22,852 bases of DNA, from positions 1 to 22,852 of the forward strand of contig JAKSDL010000842.1 in assembly GCA_022360105.1 (NCBI GenBank), in the 5' to 3' direction. The notes below the pieces were generated by a model. The model worked only from the letters and a program-made list of their open reading frames with translations. It ran no database searches and was not told the origin of the DNA. The position numbers and the translations under genes are program-made. The first letter of the stretch is position 1. Each line of letters opens with the position of its first letter. This DNA comes from Pseudomonadota bacterium. Lineage in GTDB: Bacteria > SAR324 > XYD2-FULL-50-16 > JAHJRI01. This document shows, one piece after another, positions 15,303 to 22,774 of the stretch.

Positions 15303-16484
15303 ATGGAAAAAAAAGAAATCAAAAGGCGGAGTTTTATCAAAGGTGCGATGATTTCTGCCGCAGGTTTGGGTCTTACTTCAGCCGGCAAACTGGCGACTCC
15401 TGCCTTTGCTGCGGGAAAAATCCCGCACCGGAAATTCGGTTCGACAGGCGATTCCCTGCCAATCCTGCACTTAGGTACGGCCCAGTCAATGGATACAACA
15501 TATGACAAGATCATGCATCGTTGTTTTAAAGAGGGTATTTACTGGATCGATACTGCTATCAGCTACGGGTGGGGATCATCGCACAAGGCGATTGCAAATT
15601 TTATTAGCCAGATTGGAGACAGAAAAAAGCTCTGGATCACTTCCAAATCCGGTGCCTGGACGGCTAATGGTTTTAAAGAAGAAGCCGATAAATGCCTTCG
15701 TCAATTAAAGACGGATTATTTGGATCTGTACCTGATACACGGAATTAACGGGCCAGGTGATCTCTCCCAGGATTATTTAAAGGTTGCCGATTCGTTAAAA
15801 AAATCCGGAAAAACCCGTTTTTTCGGTTATTCCATCCACAGCGGTGATGTGGTTGGTTCCATGAAAAAGGCCGTGCAGGTTGGCGGTATTGATGCCATTA
15901 TGTTTCGCTACAATTTCCGCAGGTACGGGGATCGAGAACTTAACAAGGCAATTGATGAATGCAAACGCGCCGGTATTGGTTTAATCGCTATGAAAACCAT
16001 GGGTGGCGTATCTTCCGATGAGGAAGCGGTGGTAAAGTTTCGTTCCAGGAACTTCTCGTTAGCCCAAGCCAAATTGAAATCGGTTTGGGAGGACGAACGC
16101 ATCGATACCATTGTCTCAGAAATGCAAAATGTCCAACAGGTCGTTGAAAATGCAAATGCAGCGAGAACTGCAACAAAACTGAGTGCGAATGAATTCCACC
16201 AGCTGAATCAATTGGCAGCTTATACTGATCACCTGGCTTGTAATGGTTGTTCGCACATTTGTGAATCTGCTATCAATGGAAATACCAGGATAGCGGATCA
16301 ATTACGATACCTGATGTACTACGAAAACTATGGGGATCAAAAACGAGCCAAAAACAGCTACCAATCACTTGCGGCTGCCCACAAAGTTTTTGAGAATGAT
16401 GACCTTAAGCAGGCCTCAAAATTGTGTCCACAAAATATAGATATTGCCGCCAGACTGCAGAAAGCAAAAGAGCTGTTGGCATGA
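15303..16484 (+). CDS. Tat-exported aldo/keto reductase with C-terminal Fe-S motif
   Basis: Oxidoreductase of 393 residues. The N-terminal Tat signal (KRRSFIKG, Arg8-Arg9, hydrophobic run to about residue 30, AFA before cleavage near 37) shows export. The AKR barrel keeps the catalytic tetrad: Asp83 and Tyr88 (WIDTAISYGWG), Lys115 (ITSKSG) and His146 (YLIHG). The C-terminus has Cys313, Cys316, Cys320 and a CP at 375, the single [4Fe-4S] pattern found in a ferredoxin-like subclass of AKRs. Usual cytosolic AKRs use NADPH, which is not available outside, so electrons may come through the cluster from the polyferredoxin upstream (75-nt gap). A TTG at 15252 is in frame, but GGAG before ATG 15303 and the Tat motif settle the start. 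Confidence 0.9.
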   Translation: MEKKEIKRRSFIKGAMISAAGLGLTSAGKLATPAFAAGKIPHRKFGSTGDSLPILHLGTAQSMDTTYDKIMHRCFKEGIYWIDTAISYGWGSSHKAIANFISQIGDRKKLWITSKSGAWTANGFKEEADKCLRQLKTDYLDLYLIHGINGPGDLSQDYLKVADSLKKSGKTRFFGYSIHSGDVVGSMKKAVQVGGIDAIMFRYNFRRYGDRELNKAIDECKRAGIGLIAMKTMGGVSSDEEAVVKFRSRNFSLAQAKLKSVWEDERIDTIVSEMQNVQQVVENANAARTATKLSANEFHQLNQLAAYTDHLACNGCSHICESAINGNTRIADQLRYLMYYENYGDQKRAKNSYQSLAAAHKVFENDDLKQASKLCPQNIDIAARLQKAKELLA

Positions 16485-16502
16485 TATTTCTAATTATTGT
16501 GA

Positions 16503-17261
16503 CTAGTTGCGAAGCAATTTTTGAGCGACCCGGGAGGTGACCTGGGGTTGAATGGAGCAGGTTTGTTGAATAAACGAAGCAACACCGCCCTCATCTTGCA
16601 GGGATTTAATAAACTGTTTCATTCTTCCGTATTTCTCTTTTGAGAGAGACTTTGTTTTTCTGTAGTCGCATTCAATGGCGTCCAGCATTTGCAGATCAAG
16701 CCGGTCTTCAGCTTCTGCCGCCATTGCGGCTAACAACGCCGAATAGGTTCCTGTTCTGTCCCTGCCCGCATCGCAATGAATCAACATCTTTTTGTCTTCC
16801 AGGATCGAAAGAAACATGTCACTGAGGGCACGGCATGCCGCTGTTCGAACATTGGGGTCCTGCCAGTTTTCGATAAATTCCAGATCCTTGAATTGGATGT
16901 CAGGATTGAAAAAACGACCAATAGTTTTACCGCTATCCGATTGACAAAAATAGCGTTCTTCCCGGTTTGGAGAATAATTAAGTGAGTAGATCACATCCGG
17001 ATTACCGACCTTGTCACAACTCCAACCGGAAAACCAGCCGGCTGAGCGAGAAACAACCGTTTCTGCCAGAAGGTTTTCTCCCAGGCACCGGTTAATACTG
17101 GAGCCAACATCCCTTAAATTCATATCGTGATAGAAACCTTCCCAGCGAATGGCCAGCGGCAGTCCGCCATCATCAACATCCAAACTTCGGAGCTTTATCC
17201 ACCCGGCGTAAAGCATCAACATTACAAGCAATACGCCTCCAACAACCAGGAGTTTCTTCAT
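16503..17261 (-). CDS. Membrane-anchored dual-specificity/tyrosine-type phosphatase
   Basis: Phosphatase of 252 residues with an N-terminal helix (about 3-20, LLVVGGVLLVMLMLYAG), then a cysteine-based phosphatase domain exposing the P-loop HCDAGRDRTGTY: His162, nucleophile Cys163 and Arg169 (HC-x5-R). The WPD-like acid loop may be the region around 118-136, but I cannot fix it. Family members act on phosphotyrosine, phosphoinositides or other phosphomonoesters, and the helix suggests action outside the cytoplasmic membrane. The frame could extend to a TTG at 17324, but the ATG at 17261 overlaps the UGA stop of the selenoprotein gene as ATGA, the arrangement expected for translational coupling. 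Its stop lies 18 nt from the convergent aldo/keto reductase stop. Confidence 0.88.
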   Translation of the reverse strand: MKKLLVVGGVLLVMLMLYAGWIKLRSLDVDDGGLPLAIRWEGFYHDMNLRDVGSSINRCLGENLLAETVVSRSAGWFSGWSCDKVGNPDVIYSLNYSPNREERYFCQSDSGKTIGRFFNPDIQFKDLEFIENWQDPNVRTAACRALSDMFLSILEDKKMLIHCDAGRDRTGTYSALLAAMAAEAEDRLDLQMLDAIECDYRKTKSLSKEKYGRMKQFIKSLQDEGGVASFIQQTCSIQPQVTSRVAQKLLRN

Positions 17262-17908
17262 ACCTTTTTTTTGCGGAAAAACAACCTGAGAAGAACAAGC
17301 GGATACCCGATGTAGTGCTTCCAATCCTCAAGATTTCCCCGACCAAACATGTTTTTCGTCAGTTGCCAGAGATCACTGCGCTTGGGAATGATTACATTTT
17401 TCTTGGATTCTGAGCGCAGGGTGTGGTCCGGATTGACGTTCACGGTTTTCAAATAGTTTAACACTTCGGTGAGATCAACTCTGCTGGCTGTTCTGTCGAG
17501 AGAACGATAGCCTACTATTCCACCCGGTTTGATGATGAATATGGCAGGGTAGGCAATTCCCGCATGCTCATAGGGATTTAGAAGATTGAACTGTTTTATC
17601 ACCTTTCTGTCGGAATCGCATAGGACCGTGAACAGAAACGACTTTTCTGCCTTGAAAGAGCGGGATTGCTTGGGTTCATCTGCAGAAATAATAACCACCT
17701 TGGTTTGCAGACCGCTTAGCGTAACCTGGTGTTTACTTATTTCAGCCAACTGGCCGACGCAGAAAGGTCACCAGTGTCCCCGGTAAAAAACCAGCATCAA
17801 ATATGTAGTATCGTTCAGCGCCTCTGACAGTGAAAACTGATTTTCATTCGAATCCTGAACAACAAAATCAGGAATCTTTTCTCCGATATCCGGTATATCT
17901 TTATTCAT
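17258..17908 (-). CDS. Selenocysteine-containing thioredoxin-fold/AhpC-TSA-like redoxin (U-x-x-C)
   Basis: Redox protein of 216 residues read through an in-frame UGA at 17768-17770 (codon 47). It starts at ATG 17908 with CAGGAA about 8 nt upstream. Before the UGA: IPDIGEKIPDFVVQDSNEN and LMLVFYRGHW; after it: PFCVGQLAEISK. Homologous peroxiredoxin-like redoxins read FYRGxWCPFC, so Sec takes the first cysteine of the CxxC site, giving Sec47-Pro-Phe-Cys50. The rest follows the AhpC/TSA fold (LQTKVVIISADEP, FTVLCDSDRKVIKQFNLLN, AYPAIFIIKPGGIVGYRS) with a basic, hydrophobic tail. The terminal stop is also UGA, so one mRNA uses UGA both ways. It follows DUF547 by 24 nt and overlaps the phosphatase. 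Gene callers would start it at a later codon near 17749 and lose the active site. Confidence 0.93.
17743..17756 (-). promoter_or_regulatory. Candidate bacterial SECIS hairpin of the U-x-x-C selenoprotein
   Basis: On the coding (minus) strand CGGCC pairs with GGCUG (one G-U pair) around the loop AGUU, 16 nt after the UGA. Spacing and a G/U apical loop fit bacterial SECIS elements. The loop begins AGUU exactly like that of the peroxiredoxin selenoprotein 13 kb away. Confidence 0.65.
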
Positions 17909-17932
17909 GCTGTTAATTCCTGAAAAAATAGA

Positions 17933-18718
17933 TTAGTTCGATCTATTCAACGACCAGTCGTAATCCAGATACTCCACATCCACCTTTTCGCCGGCAATTA
18001 AATCCTGTGTAGCTTTGTCATCGCTAATCCAGGGAGCGACAAACGCCTCAACCGAAGGTTTTACCTTGGTAAAATCTTCAGAAAACCATTTAAAGATCGA
18101 TGATAGATACAAGGTGTTGCCCGCTTCATCATATCTGTTTCGTTCCGGGTCCCTTAAAAACGAAATCATAGATCGATTCAATTGTTCATCAAGGCGATCC
18201 CCGGTATATGCTTCCGTAATCAAAGGCGGACAACCGATTGAAGCACATACCAGAGCAAAATGGATTCGCGGTTCCGTATAGTTGACTCGCAAGAGTTCGT
18301 GCTCAATGTGATCCAAATGGTGTTTCTCACCGAACAAAGTGAAAAACTTAACCTTCCAGGGACCGGAGAAAAAACCACCCAGGTCTTTAATCGACTTTAA
18401 ATCGGGATATTTGGTAAGAATCAGCTTAATGGTTAAAGCGTTGTACGCGTTAATTAAAAAGGCAATCTGCTGCGGTTCGGTCCAACCCGAAAACTCCCCA
18501 GCAGAGACAGCTTCCAGCTCTCTAATATAGCTATCCAACTGATCGGGATTTTTTTTGATCTCTCCATACTGGACCGAGCTTTGAGGTCCATTCACCACAA
18601 CATGTTGTTTTAGGACACTGTCAAACAAGCTGTGGCTCTGATCAAATCCAAATGCATTTGGAATTATCAGCAAACCGACTATCACAATAAATCCAAAAGA
18701 TAATGACACCTTTTTCAT
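17933..18718 (-). CDS. DUF547 domain protein, secreted
   Basis: Protein of 261 residues with a clear signal peptide (MKKVSLSFGFIVIVGLLIIPNAFG, cleavage near 24). The DUF547 core is plain: QIAFLINAYNALTIKLIL (about 85-102), SGPWKVKFFTLFG, the HIEHELLR helix, and RIHFALVCASIGCPPLITEAY with its conserved cysteine. DUF547 has a papain-like or transglutaminase-like resemblance in its conserved residues but no proven activity. GAGGAGG lies 4 nt before the ATG. It sits between the VTT gene (35-nt gap) and the selenoprotein gene (24-nt gap). Genes for VTT and DUF547 proteins neighbour each other in other bacteria as far as I remember, which suggests a shared envelope role. Confidence 0.92.
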   Translation of the reverse strand: MKKVSLSFGFIVIVGLLIIPNAFGFDQSHSLFDSVLKQHVVVNGPQSSVQYGEIKKNPDQLDSYIRELEAVSAGEFSGWTEPQQIAFLINAYNALTIKLILTKYPDLKSIKDLGGFFSGPWKVKFFTLFGEKHHLDHIEHELLRVNYTEPRIHFALVCASIGCPPLITEAYTGDRLDEQLNRSMISFLRDPERNRYDEAGNTLYLSSIFKWFSEDFTKVKPSVEAFVAPWISDDKATQDLIAGEKVDVEYLDYDWSLNRSN

Positions 18719-18753
18719 GTGCCTCCTCAGAAATTGATATGGTTTGATAAGGA

Positions 18754-19452
18754 TCAGGTGGTACTCACCCTTCTCCGCTTGATAAGTTCCAGCGTCTTTT
18801 TTGCAAGCAAGGGAAAGATTCCCAGCAATACGAATGCGCCAATTAAGCCTGGAGAAAGGATTCCCTGCAACGAATCGATTTGAGCCAATTGGGTTCCTGC
18901 AAAAACATACACAATAGTGCCGGGCAACATTCCAAGCTGACTAACTATAAAAAATTTAAATGTCCGAATTGGGGTAAGCCCCATGACCAGGTTGATGAGA
19001 AAAAACGGGAACAGCGGCACCAATCGCAACGTAAAGAGATAGAATTCTCCTTCTTTCTCTATTCCTTGATTGATTACTTTTAACTTATCACTAAACTTGT
19101 TTTGCACGTAGTCTCCCAGTAAAAACCTGGATACCAGGAATGCCAAGGTTGCCCCCAGGGTACTGGCAAAAGAGACGACGATGGTTCCGGTTACCAACCC
19201 GAAAAGAGCACCTCCAACCAGGGTAAGAACAGCGGCACCCGGCAATGATAACGCGGTTGTGATGACGTAAATGACAAAGTAAATCGCAATCGTCAAAACC
19301 GTGTTTTCACTATAGTAGTCAGCAAACGCTTGCTGCTGGCTTTTGATATACTCAAGTGTCAGGTATTGCTTTAAATCGAAGATGAAAAACAAAGCCACTA
19401 AAGCTATCAAAGCCGTTAGTATCACTATCTGCTTGATCCTTTTCGTGTTCAT
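18754..19452 (-). CDS. TVP38/TMEM64 (VTT domain) membrane protein
   Basis: Integral membrane protein of 232 residues, the second VTT-family member in the window and closer to the bacterial TVP38 consensus than the first. It has an N-terminal helix (about 8-27), then ALSLPGAAVLTLVGGALFG, the ATLAFLVSRFLLGDYV element, and the strongly conserved FTLRLVPLFPFFLINLVMGLTPI, then two last helices and a basic tail (KRRR). GGGAGG lies 5-6 nt before the ATG. It is 36 nt downstream of the glutamate-cysteine ligase gene and 35 nt before DUF547, inside one minus-strand operon. A role in membrane lipid or envelope homeostasis is inferred from the family. Confidence 0.93.
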   Translation of the reverse strand: MNTKRIKQIVILTALIALVALFFIFDLKQYLTLEYIKSQQQAFADYYSENTVLTIAIYFVIYVITTALSLPGAAVLTLVGGALFGLVTGTIVVSFASTLGATLAFLVSRFLLGDYVQNKFSDKLKVINQGIEKEGEFYLFTLRLVPLFPFFLINLVMGLTPIRTFKFFIVSQLGMLPGTIVYVFAGTQLAQIDSLQGILSPGLIGAFVLLGIFPLLAKKTLELIKRRRVSTT

Positions 19453-19488
19453 TTGAACCTCCCACTGTGTTTTAATGAACCATTGGTT

Positions 19489-20919
19489 TCAGCATTTGCA
19501 GCCCCAGGCTAATTCATTGGCATTTTTTGTAGCCACATGAGCCGGAGGCTGAATAATATCAAAAAGTCTGTCTTCGTATTCAATGTATTGATCTGCTGCA
19601 AATATTAATCCGTTATTGATAGATAACAAATCATCCGCCGGATTCTTTTTTTGCAGTGTAAAATGTTGAAAAAAACGTTCGCAATAAGCCAGTAAATCGG
19701 AATCAATCTGATAGTGGCTGGTATTAAGGGCAAGCTCAAAAACCTCCCGACACAATTCAGGGAAGGCCTCTACGCCTGTTGACGCAGCAGTGAAAGCCAT
19801 TTTTTCCAGCTCACCCTGGTAGGGAGAAAGCAGGGAGATCGTTTTTTCTGTCGCCTTTTCGTCATAGATAAGGGCTGTAGCAACAATTGCAGGGATAGCC
19901 CAGCAAGGTTTGGACTGGCCATCAATAAAACGACACTCCAAAAAACCCTTGGCCCTGACATCGGGAAACAACGTTGTGAGATGTGCCTCCCAGTCCTCAA
20001 TAGATGGGAAATAACCATTATAGCCATTTTCCAACCAGGATTTAAAGGAAATGTCATTCTGCCGATAAACCAGGCAGCCGCTTTCATCCGGAAGTGTGAA
20101 GACATTGGCATTCAGAGCAAATTCCAGGTATTGTTCAATGATAGATTCGATACGTGGCTGGCCAATTCTAAGGTGTGGAAAACCGGTTCTGGTCTTGTCC
20201 AGGTTCTGCCAGATAACGGTCCGATAGCTCTTCATCCCGCTTGCTTTGCCGGCCAGAAAAGGTGAGTTTCCGAATATGGCACTAAAGACGGGCGACAACA
20301 AATTTGTTACTATCCACCGCTTTGTTATCGTTTCTGAATTTCCAAAATCCAGATTCACCTGGATCGAACCTGAAAGCCTCATCATTTGCCGACCATAAGG
20401 CCCGATTTGGTTAAAAAAGCGATCCATGGCCAGGTAACGTGGTTTTCTCATTTTCAGTCCAACTTCATCAACCGATTGCCAAGGATTGAGGGCACCAAAG
20501 AAAAACCTGTGCCCTTTGCCGGCCAGGACATTTTCCAATTCCGACATATGCATGATGAGCTCATTAACCACCTTGTTCAAATCAGTATCCACCCCAGAAC
20601 TGTACTCAATCTGTCCACCCGGTTCAAAGGTAACGATCCCACCGGCTGCCGAATTCAAACGAGGCACATCCAACTTTTTGTCAGGATCAAACATACTGCA
20701 GCGACACAGTGAATTGGTGTAGAGCAGATCATAGGTTCCGTTCATTTGCTCGTTTATAATGTCAGCAACCCTGTAATATCCCGCTTCATCCGCTTTCATC
20801 GGAAAAAGCTCAAGTTCCAGCCCGATGTTCCTTTTGTCGCTTTTGCCGGGCATGGTGTATTTTCTGGCCACGCTTTCCGCCAAAAAATCAATGGATAACG
20901 TGGTTTGTTGTTCAGCCAT
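19489..20919 (-). CDS. gshA: Glutamate-cysteine ligase, family 2 (GCS2)
   Basis: Cytoplasmic ATP-dependent ligase of 476 residues that joins glutamate to cysteine, the first step of glutathione or a related gamma-glutamyl thiol. The start of the catalytic domain reads NIGLELELFPM (about 31-41, glutamates for metal binding). FEPGGQIEYSSG (about 98-109) is the signature of the plant/proteobacterial GCS2 group, followed by MMRLSGSIQVNLDFGN and LRIGQPRIES. The C-terminus ends in Cys-Lys-Cys, which I find unusual. No glutathione synthetase gene is in the window. It heads a tight run ending in the Sec-redoxin and phosphatase genes, so a thiol cofactor for Sec recycling is a reasonable inference. 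No strong ribosome site precedes the ATG. Confidence 0.92.
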   Translation of the reverse strand: MAEQQTTLSIDFLAESVARKYTMPGKSDKRNIGLELELFPMKADEAGYYRVADIINEQMNGTYDLLYTNSLCRCSMFDPDKKLDVPRLNSAAGGIVTFEPGGQIEYSSGVDTDLNKVVNELIMHMSELENVLAGKGHRFFFGALNPWQSVDEVGLKMRKPRYLAMDRFFNQIGPYGRQMMRLSGSIQVNLDFGNSETITKRWIVTNLLSPVFSAIFGNSPFLAGKASGMKSYRTVIWQNLDKTRTGFPHLRIGQPRIESIIEQYLEFALNANVFTLPDESGCLVYRQNDISFKSWLENGYNGYFPSIEDWEAHLTTLFPDVRAKGFLECRFIDGQSKPCWAIPAIVATALIYDEKATEKTISLLSPYQGELEKMAFTAASTGVEAFPELCREVFELALNTSHYQIDSDLLAYCERFFQHFTLQKKNPADDLLSINNGLIFAADQYIEYEDRLFDIIQPPAHVATKNANELAWGCKC

Positions 20920-21138
20920 AAATGCTTAGGTTTTTGATAGGTGTATTGTTTCGATGACAGTTAACATTGCAGAACATGCAACCCCGGGCGTTTTAGCCGC
21001 AATGTTGTTTGGTCGTTCTTCAATGAGGTTCGATTCAGCCAATCAAAGCATGCTGCATCGTTTACTGTATCACAGTGAGTAACCCTCTACAACGACCGAT
21101 TTACCTGGGCGGGGGTAATCGGCAGGATTCGATGAGGC
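20920..21138. other. Spacer between HIT-like and GCS2 genes
   Basis: 219 nt with no open frame that I trust. It contains an imperfect inverted repeat at 21096-21122: on the minus strand CCGATTACC pairs with GGTAAATCGG, with one bulged A. It lies just past the HIT-like stop and could end that transcript, in which case the GCS2 run has its own promoter here. Confidence 0.45.
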
Positions 21139-21612
21139 TCAGATGCCTGCGGCTTCAGCCATTTTTATATATTTTTCTTCCTTGGCAATGATTTCAAGTT
21201 CCTTTTTCAAGGTATCAACTTCTTCATCAGTGAAGGGTTTCAGATGACCCTTGTAAATTTTATGTCCTTCCGGATAAATCATCATATGACTTCCGCGAAC
21301 CTGATGGGTTTGTTCTTTCGCACGACCGAAGAAATGCAGATGCATGGTTGATCCCATGGGTTTATCCACACCCCAGTTGCCCAAATCTTCGTAATTCATA
21401 CGCTCCACCCCAAGAACATCGTACATGGCCTTCCCTACCATCATGGAAATTCGGATAAAATCTATGGCCTCTTGCCAATCCATTTCAGAACGATCCTTAA
21501 CAGTCTCTTTTTTAAGCAAAACCAAGTGTCCTCCATCATCTCGACAATTCAAAGGGTATTGAGGGCTTACAACTTGAAAAAACTTATCCTCGTAGACTAT
21601 TTTATCTGACAT
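21139..21612 (-). CDS. HIT-like family protein
   Basis: Small cytoplasmic protein of 157 residues with the histidine-triad fold: strands FFQVVSPQYPL and GGHLVLLKKE, a long helix, and the active-site strand STMHLHFFGRA (about 88-98). Aligned to the usual H-x-H-x-H, the last two histidines are His91 (nucleophile position) and His93, while the first is Thr89, so one member of the triad is replaced. HIT proteins hydrolyse or transfer nucleotidyl groups. The C-terminal half (HKIYKGHLKPFTDEEVDTLKKEL) resembles the HIT-like group rather than classic HinT. The ATG has GGAGAG about 6-7 nt upstream. It lies 219 nt upstream of the GCS2 gene on the same strand, so cotranscription is possible but not shown. 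Confidence 0.82.
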   Translation of the reverse strand: MSDKIVYEDKFFQVVSPQYPLNCRDDGGHLVLLKKETVKDRSEMDWQEAIDFIRISMMVGKAMYDVLGVERMNYEDLGNWGVDKPMGSTMHLHFFGRAKEQTHQVRGSHMMIYPEGHKIYKGHLKPFTDEEVDTLKKELEIIAKEEKYIKMAEAAGI

Positions 21613-22042
21613 ACCGGCTCTCCGTTAAATTATTCAATTAAAACTCACATTTCGCACCTGTTTTTGCAGTAGATAATTTATATGGTGTAAAACCACCATC
21701 AGCTATTCAGTTAAAAGCATGTGGTTATTAGCGATCAGCTGGTAGCTTTGATACGACTCGCTTCGCTCCATTATTTGGTGTATTCATGTAAACGTACCGA
21801 AGGTGCTCAGTTTAAAGCTAAAAGCTAACTGCCGGTAGCGAATAGCTTTTAGGTAAAAGTCATCTTCCTCAGTGAACTGCAGAGCCACTGATAGAATAAA
21901 ACAAGGGGGCGAAACTTGAGTTATAATTTAATAAATATTTTTGTTGAGGTAGCGTAAGGTTAGAATTCGTGTAGACTTGGAAAGTGCTTCAAAAAATTCT
22001 ATGGTAGTAAAACAACCACTCGGATCTGGGAGGAATACAAAG
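21613..22042. other. 430-nt repeat-like spacer
   Basis: Divergent spacer between the HIT-like gene and the DUF3592 gene. It has no convincing gene. The middle part (about 21715-21860) has the look of a dispersed non-coding repeat, with recurring AGCT-rich words (AGCTGGTAGCTTT, AAAGCTAAAAGCTAA, TAGCTTTTAG) and a perfect 10-bp inverted repeat at 21818-21852. In-frame upstream starts for DUF3592 at 21977 (TTG) and 22001 (ATG) are rejected in favour of 22043. Confidence 0.5.
21818..21852. repeat. Perfect 10-bp inverted repeat in AGCT-rich tract
   Basis: CTAAAAGCTA (21818-21827) and TAGCTTTTAG (21843-21852) are exact complements separated by 15 nt. The tract upstream repeats related words. Confidence 0.6.
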
Positions 22043-22459
22043 ATGAATTCGCAACGTATTGGCAATACAACAACCAAAATGATTATGCTAGTCGTGGGTT
22101 TGCTGTTTCTGCTTCCTGCTTCTTATAAAATTTATTCATATAGTGTATTTCGCATGAATTCTGCTTCTGTATGGGGAGTTATAGCTGAGTCTTCCAGGAG
22201 TAGGGATATTGGAGCCAGACCATTTGTAGAATATCAGGATTCCAAGGGAAACAAGTTTGAAAGAAAAAGCAAAGCAAAAACCCACTGGCTGTTTGCTCCC
22301 AAAAAAGGAGAAAAGATCAAGGTTTATTATAATCCGATCGATCCCAATGTGGCTTTGGTTGACAGTATAACACACTATATTGTTCTGCCCATTGTGTTCA
22401 TTTTAATTGGATTAAGTGTGATTGTGTATCTGGCAAGGGGTCTTTTGGAAAAGAAATAG
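22043..22459 (+). CDS. DUF3592 family membrane protein
   Basis: Protein of 138 residues with two membrane helices (about 13-32 and 111-132) flanking a small domain of the DUF3592 type: WGVIAESSRSRDIGARPFVEYQD, a KFERKSKAK strand, then GEKIKVYYNPIDPNVALVDS, whose VxVYYNPxxPxxA pattern is the family hallmark. No biochemical function is known. I chose ATG 22043 because GGGAGGA sits about 9 nt upstream and the membrane helix follows closely. Two in-frame starts upstream (21977 TTG, 22001 ATG) have no ribosome site and add an unconvincing polar stretch. It stands alone between repeat-rich stretches. Confidence 0.87.
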   Translation: MNSQRIGNTTTKMIMLVVGLLFLLPASYKIYSYSVFRMNSASVWGVIAESSRSRDIGARPFVEYQDSKGNKFERKSKAKTHWLFAPKKGEKIKVYYNPIDPNVALVDSITHYIVLPIVFILIGLSVIVYLARGLLEKK

Positions 22460-22528
22460 CCTGGGTGCGATTCAAACAGTAAAGTAGGAGTTCAACGATG
22501 CTATTTAATTAAGCTGGTTTGAATCATC

Positions 22529-22558
22529 TGTCATCCTGAACGCAGTGAAGGGTCTGTC
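22529..22558. repeat. Dispersed repeat of the TGTCATCCTGAACG...GAAGG type
   Basis: TGTCATCCTGAACGCAGTGA, followed by AGGGTCTGTC, matches a short repeat word I know from many bacterial genomes (TCATCCTGAGCGNAGCGAAGGATCT type). Here the palindromic core is degenerate. Recognition is from memory. Confidence 0.5.
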
Positions 22559-22615
22559 GGCACCCAAAGCAACTCCATTTTCAAAGAAGTAAGTTTTGTT
22601 TCCTGCAATCAGCCC

Positions 22616-22645
22616 GGTTGATGGGTAACAAGTTGCCCATCCTAC
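22616..22645 (-). repeat. REP-like palindrome, copy 1
   Basis: GATGGGTAAC (22620-22629) and GTTGCCCATC (22632-22641) form a 10-bp stem (one G-U pair) with an AA centre. Read on the minus strand it starts GTAG directly before the stem, the 5' tetranucleotide typical of REP elements handled by RAYT transposases. Confidence 0.65.
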
Positions 22646-22702
22646 AAATAGATACCATTCAGCTTTATGTAAAAAATACCTGATTTTTCTTCTGCTCAAA
22701 TA

Positions 22703-22729
22703 GAGGATGGTAACGAGTTAACCATCCTC
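22703..22729. repeat. REP-like palindrome, divergent copy 2
   Basis: GAGGATGGTAAC (22703-22714) pairs with GTTAACCATCCTC (22717-22729) with one bulged base and a GA centre. It has the same GGATGG...AAC-nn-GTT plan as the copies on either side but lacks the CTAC/GTAG border. Confidence 0.5.
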
Positions 22730-22748
22730 TTGAACTATGGGCACAGTT

Positions 22749-22774
22749 GATGAGCAACAAGTTGCTCATCCTAC
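22749..22774 (-). repeat. REP-like palindrome, copy 3
   Basis: GATGAGCAAC (22749-22758) and GTTGCTCATC (22761-22770) are perfect 10-bp arms with an AA centre, followed by CTAC (GTAG on the minus strand) as in copy 1. The arms differ from copy 1 by a compensated change (GG to AG with CC to CT), as expected when the hairpin itself is selected. Confidence 0.68.

Noticed and set aside
21025..21045. tRNA T-loop-like word GGTTCGATTC
   Set aside because: No matching D arm, anticodon arm or acceptor stem around it.
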